Source: an uncultured Pseudoflavonifractor sp. (GTDB lineage Bacteria > Bacillota > Clostridia > Oscillospirales > Oscillospiraceae). Taken from it: a stretch of 6,923 bases of DNA. Where the stretch lies: NCBI GenBank assembly GCA_947383685.1, contig CANDEE010000073.1, positions 1 to 6,923 of the forward strand. Reading direction: 5' to 3'. Within the stretch, counting starts at the first letter, position 1. Every line of letters starts with the position of its first letter. The notes beneath the pieces are model-generated. The model saw only the letters and a program-made list of their open reading frames with translations. It searched no databases and was not told the origin of the DNA. Below, in pieces: positions 5,900 through 6,923 of this stretch. The position numbers and the translations under genes are program-made.

Positions 5900-6712
5900 T
5901 CAATACCTCCAAATCTCCACCCGCTCTACGCCGTCCTCCACCGTCTCCCCCAAAAAGATGGAGGCCAGATGGGCAAAGTCCTGGGTGGAATCGCTGACAA
6001 AATAGCGGCAGGAGCCTTTTTCCCGCCGGGCCAACAGGTCCTTTTCTCCCAGCGCCCTGGCGGCACGGCCCGCACAAACCGCGCCCGTGTCGATAAGATT
6101 TACGTCAGGGCCCATAAATTCTCCGATCGTCCGGGCCAGCAGAGGATAATGAGTGCAGCCCAGCACCAGGGCGTCCACCCCCGCCGCCCGGATAGGAGCC
6201 AGGTACTCCTCCACTACCAGCTCCGCCACCCGGTCGCCGGGACGAAAGCGGCCGTTTTCTACCAGGGGCACAAAAAGGGGACAGGCCCGGGCAATCACCT
6301 CTACGGAAGGGTCCAGCCCGGCGATCTCCCGTTCGTAGGCCCCGGAGCGGATAGAGGCAGAGGTCCCGATCAGGCCCACCTTTTTCGTTTGAGTGGCTTC
6401 TACCGCCGCTTGGGCCGCCGCCTCCACCACCCCGAAGATGGGCAAATCGTTTTCCGCCGTCAGCTCTGTGAGGGCATTGGCAGATACGGTGCCACAGGCC
6501 ACTACAATGGCCTTGGGATCAAAGGTGCGGAGAAAAGCCACGTCCTGGCGGGCATAGCGGAGGATGGTTTCCCGGCCTTTTGTGCCATAGGGTACCCGGC
6601 CCGTATCTCCAAAGTAGATAAGGTCCTCCTCCGGCAGAATCCGCCGCAGCTCTTTCAGGGCGGTAAGCCCTCCCAAGCCGGAATCGAATACCCCGATGGG
6701 ACGCTGATCCAT
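5900..6712 (-). CDS. murI: Glutamate racemase
   Basis: This 270-residue cofactor-independent racemase converts L-glutamate to D-glutamate for peptidoglycan precursors in the cytoplasm. Landmarks are GVFDSGLGG with D10, GDTGRVPYGTK (35-45), the first catalytic cysteine C73 in VACGTVSAN, VGLIGTSAS (112-120) and the second catalytic cysteine C186 in LGCTHYPLL. The canonical ACNTAS around the first cysteine is ACGTVS here, with Gly replacing the substrate-contacting Asn. The rest of the active site looks intact. I chose the ATG at 6712 because MDQRPIGVFDSG is the normal family N-terminus and GGAGAGG (6716-6722) lies just upstream. The frame stays open to 6850, but that extension overlaps the promoter region. 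It is the first gene of the unit leading to the DUF1934 gene and argS. Confidence 0.95.
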   Translation of the reverse strand: MDQRPIGVFDSGLGGLTALKELRRILPEEDLIYFGDTGRVPYGTKGRETILRYARQDVAFLRTFDPKAIVVACGTVSANALTELTAENDLPIFGVVEAAAQAAVEATQTKKVGLIGTSASIRSGAYEREIAGLDPSVEVIARACPLFVPLVENGRFRPGDRVAELVVEEYLAPIRAAGVDALVLGCTHYPLLARTIGEFMGPDVNLIDTGAVCAGRAARALGEKDLLARREKGSCRYFVSDSTQDFAHLASIFLGETVEDGVERVEIWRY

Positions 6713-6748
6713 GTGCCTCTCCCCTTCCAAATCATCCATTCTTTTTCT

Positions 6749-6777
6749 ATGATATGCTGTTTCAGGCGGAAAGACAA
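6749..6777 (-). promoter_or_regulatory. Candidate promoter of murI
   Basis: On the minus strand TTGTCT (6772-6777), a 17-base spacer and TATCAT (6749-6754) match the sigma-A consensus at 4 of 6 and 5 of 6 positions. The predicted start near 6742 gives a leader of about 30 nt before the murI ATG. It is back to back with the plus-strand promoter at 6807-6834. The call rests on consensus matching only. Confidence 0.55.
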
Positions 6778-6806
6778 GGAAAATTTTTACCTCCCCGGAT
6801 TCTTGT

Positions 6807-6834
6807 TTGACATTTCCCGCGGGGACATTATAAT
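6807..6834 (+). promoter_or_regulatory. Perfect-consensus sigma-A promoter of the divergent right-edge gene
   Basis: TTGACA (6807-6812) and TATAAT (6829-6834) are both exact consensus hexamers, 16 bases apart. The spacer holds the palindrome CCCGCGGG (6816-6823), and GACATT is directly repeated at 6809 and 6824. Transcription would start near 6841, leaving about 30 nt before the ATG at 6871. The promoter should be strong unless repressed. Confidence 0.8.
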
Positions 6835-6870
6835 ATAGTATCAGAATCACGGCGAGGAGGTAGAAGAACC

Positions 6871-6923
6871 ATGAAGCTGGAGCTGACCCAAAAGCAGTTT
6901 CGCCGTCTGCTGGACATGGCTTA
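6871..6923 (+). CDS. Start of an unidentified protein gene (runs off the right edge)
   Basis: An ATG at 6871 follows AGGAGG (6855-6860) by 10 nt and a perfect-consensus promoter, and opens MKLELTQKQFRRLLDMA before the window ends. Only 17 codons are visible, so no family can be assigned. The start resembles small hypothetical proteins of gut Clostridia, but that is an impression. It is divergent from murI and shares a 158-bp intergenic region with it. The start signals make a real gene likely. Confidence 0.65.
   Translation, partial: MKLELTQKQFRRLLDMA

Noticed and set aside
5405..6838. A 477-codon open frame on the plus strand opposite the DUF1934 gene and murI
   Set aside because: It runs antisense through two well-supported genes and the murI promoter region. 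The composition is rich in Gly, Pro, Arg and His, as expected of a shadow frame.
6713..6850. N-terminal extension of murI by 46 residues
   Set aside because: The extension covers the candidate murI promoter and overlaps the divergent promoter. The family N-terminus and a good ribosome binding site fit the ATG at 6712.

Overview
This is a G+C-rich window in which all complete genes lie on the minus strand. It looks like chromosomal housekeeping DNA of a Gram-positive anaerobe, most likely a Clostridia/Oscillospiraceae-type member of the Firmicutes. The reasons are strong AGGAGG-type ribosome binding sites, consensus sigma-A-like promoters, a clostridial EF-G-like GTPase, a DUF1934 (YwiB-like) gene joined to argS, and an ECF sigma/zinc-finger anti-sigma pair. 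The taxonomic placement is inferred from protein style, not from a search.

Layout on the minus strand, in the direction of transcription (right to left): murI (5900-6712) leads a probable three-gene unit with a DUF1934 gene (5408-5848) and argS (3664-5418), which overlaps it by 11 nt. This unit ends at a hairpin terminator (3628-3650). dusB (2497-3489) follows behind its own candidate promoter. Next come an ECF sigma factor (1814-2401) and its large membrane-anchored anti-sigma factor (549-1739), which end at a very clear terminator (511-538). Further on, a consensus-like promoter (444-472) drives an EF-G-family GTPase whose 5' part occupies 1-379. At the right edge a divergent gene starts on the plus strand at 6871, preceded by a promoter with both hexamers at consensus.

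Working together: murI supplies D-glutamate for peptidoglycan, argS charges tRNA-Arg, dusB modifies tRNA, and the EF-G-like protein is a translational GTPase. Most of the window therefore serves translation and cell-wall growth. The sigma/anti-sigma pair is the only signalling module. The anti-sigma carries an N-terminal HxxxCxxC zinc-binding motif, one membrane span, an extracytoplasmic linker with three 34-residue repeat units, and a C-terminal domain I do not recognise.

I see no mobile element, CRISPR array, tRNA, rRNA or phage gene, and no gene-free stretch over 300 bases. No wholly new system is evident. The best leads are the repeat-bearing anti-sigma, a degenerate ~31-nt motif shared by the leaders of the sigma and anti-sigma genes, and an inverted repeat framing the dusB -10 box.
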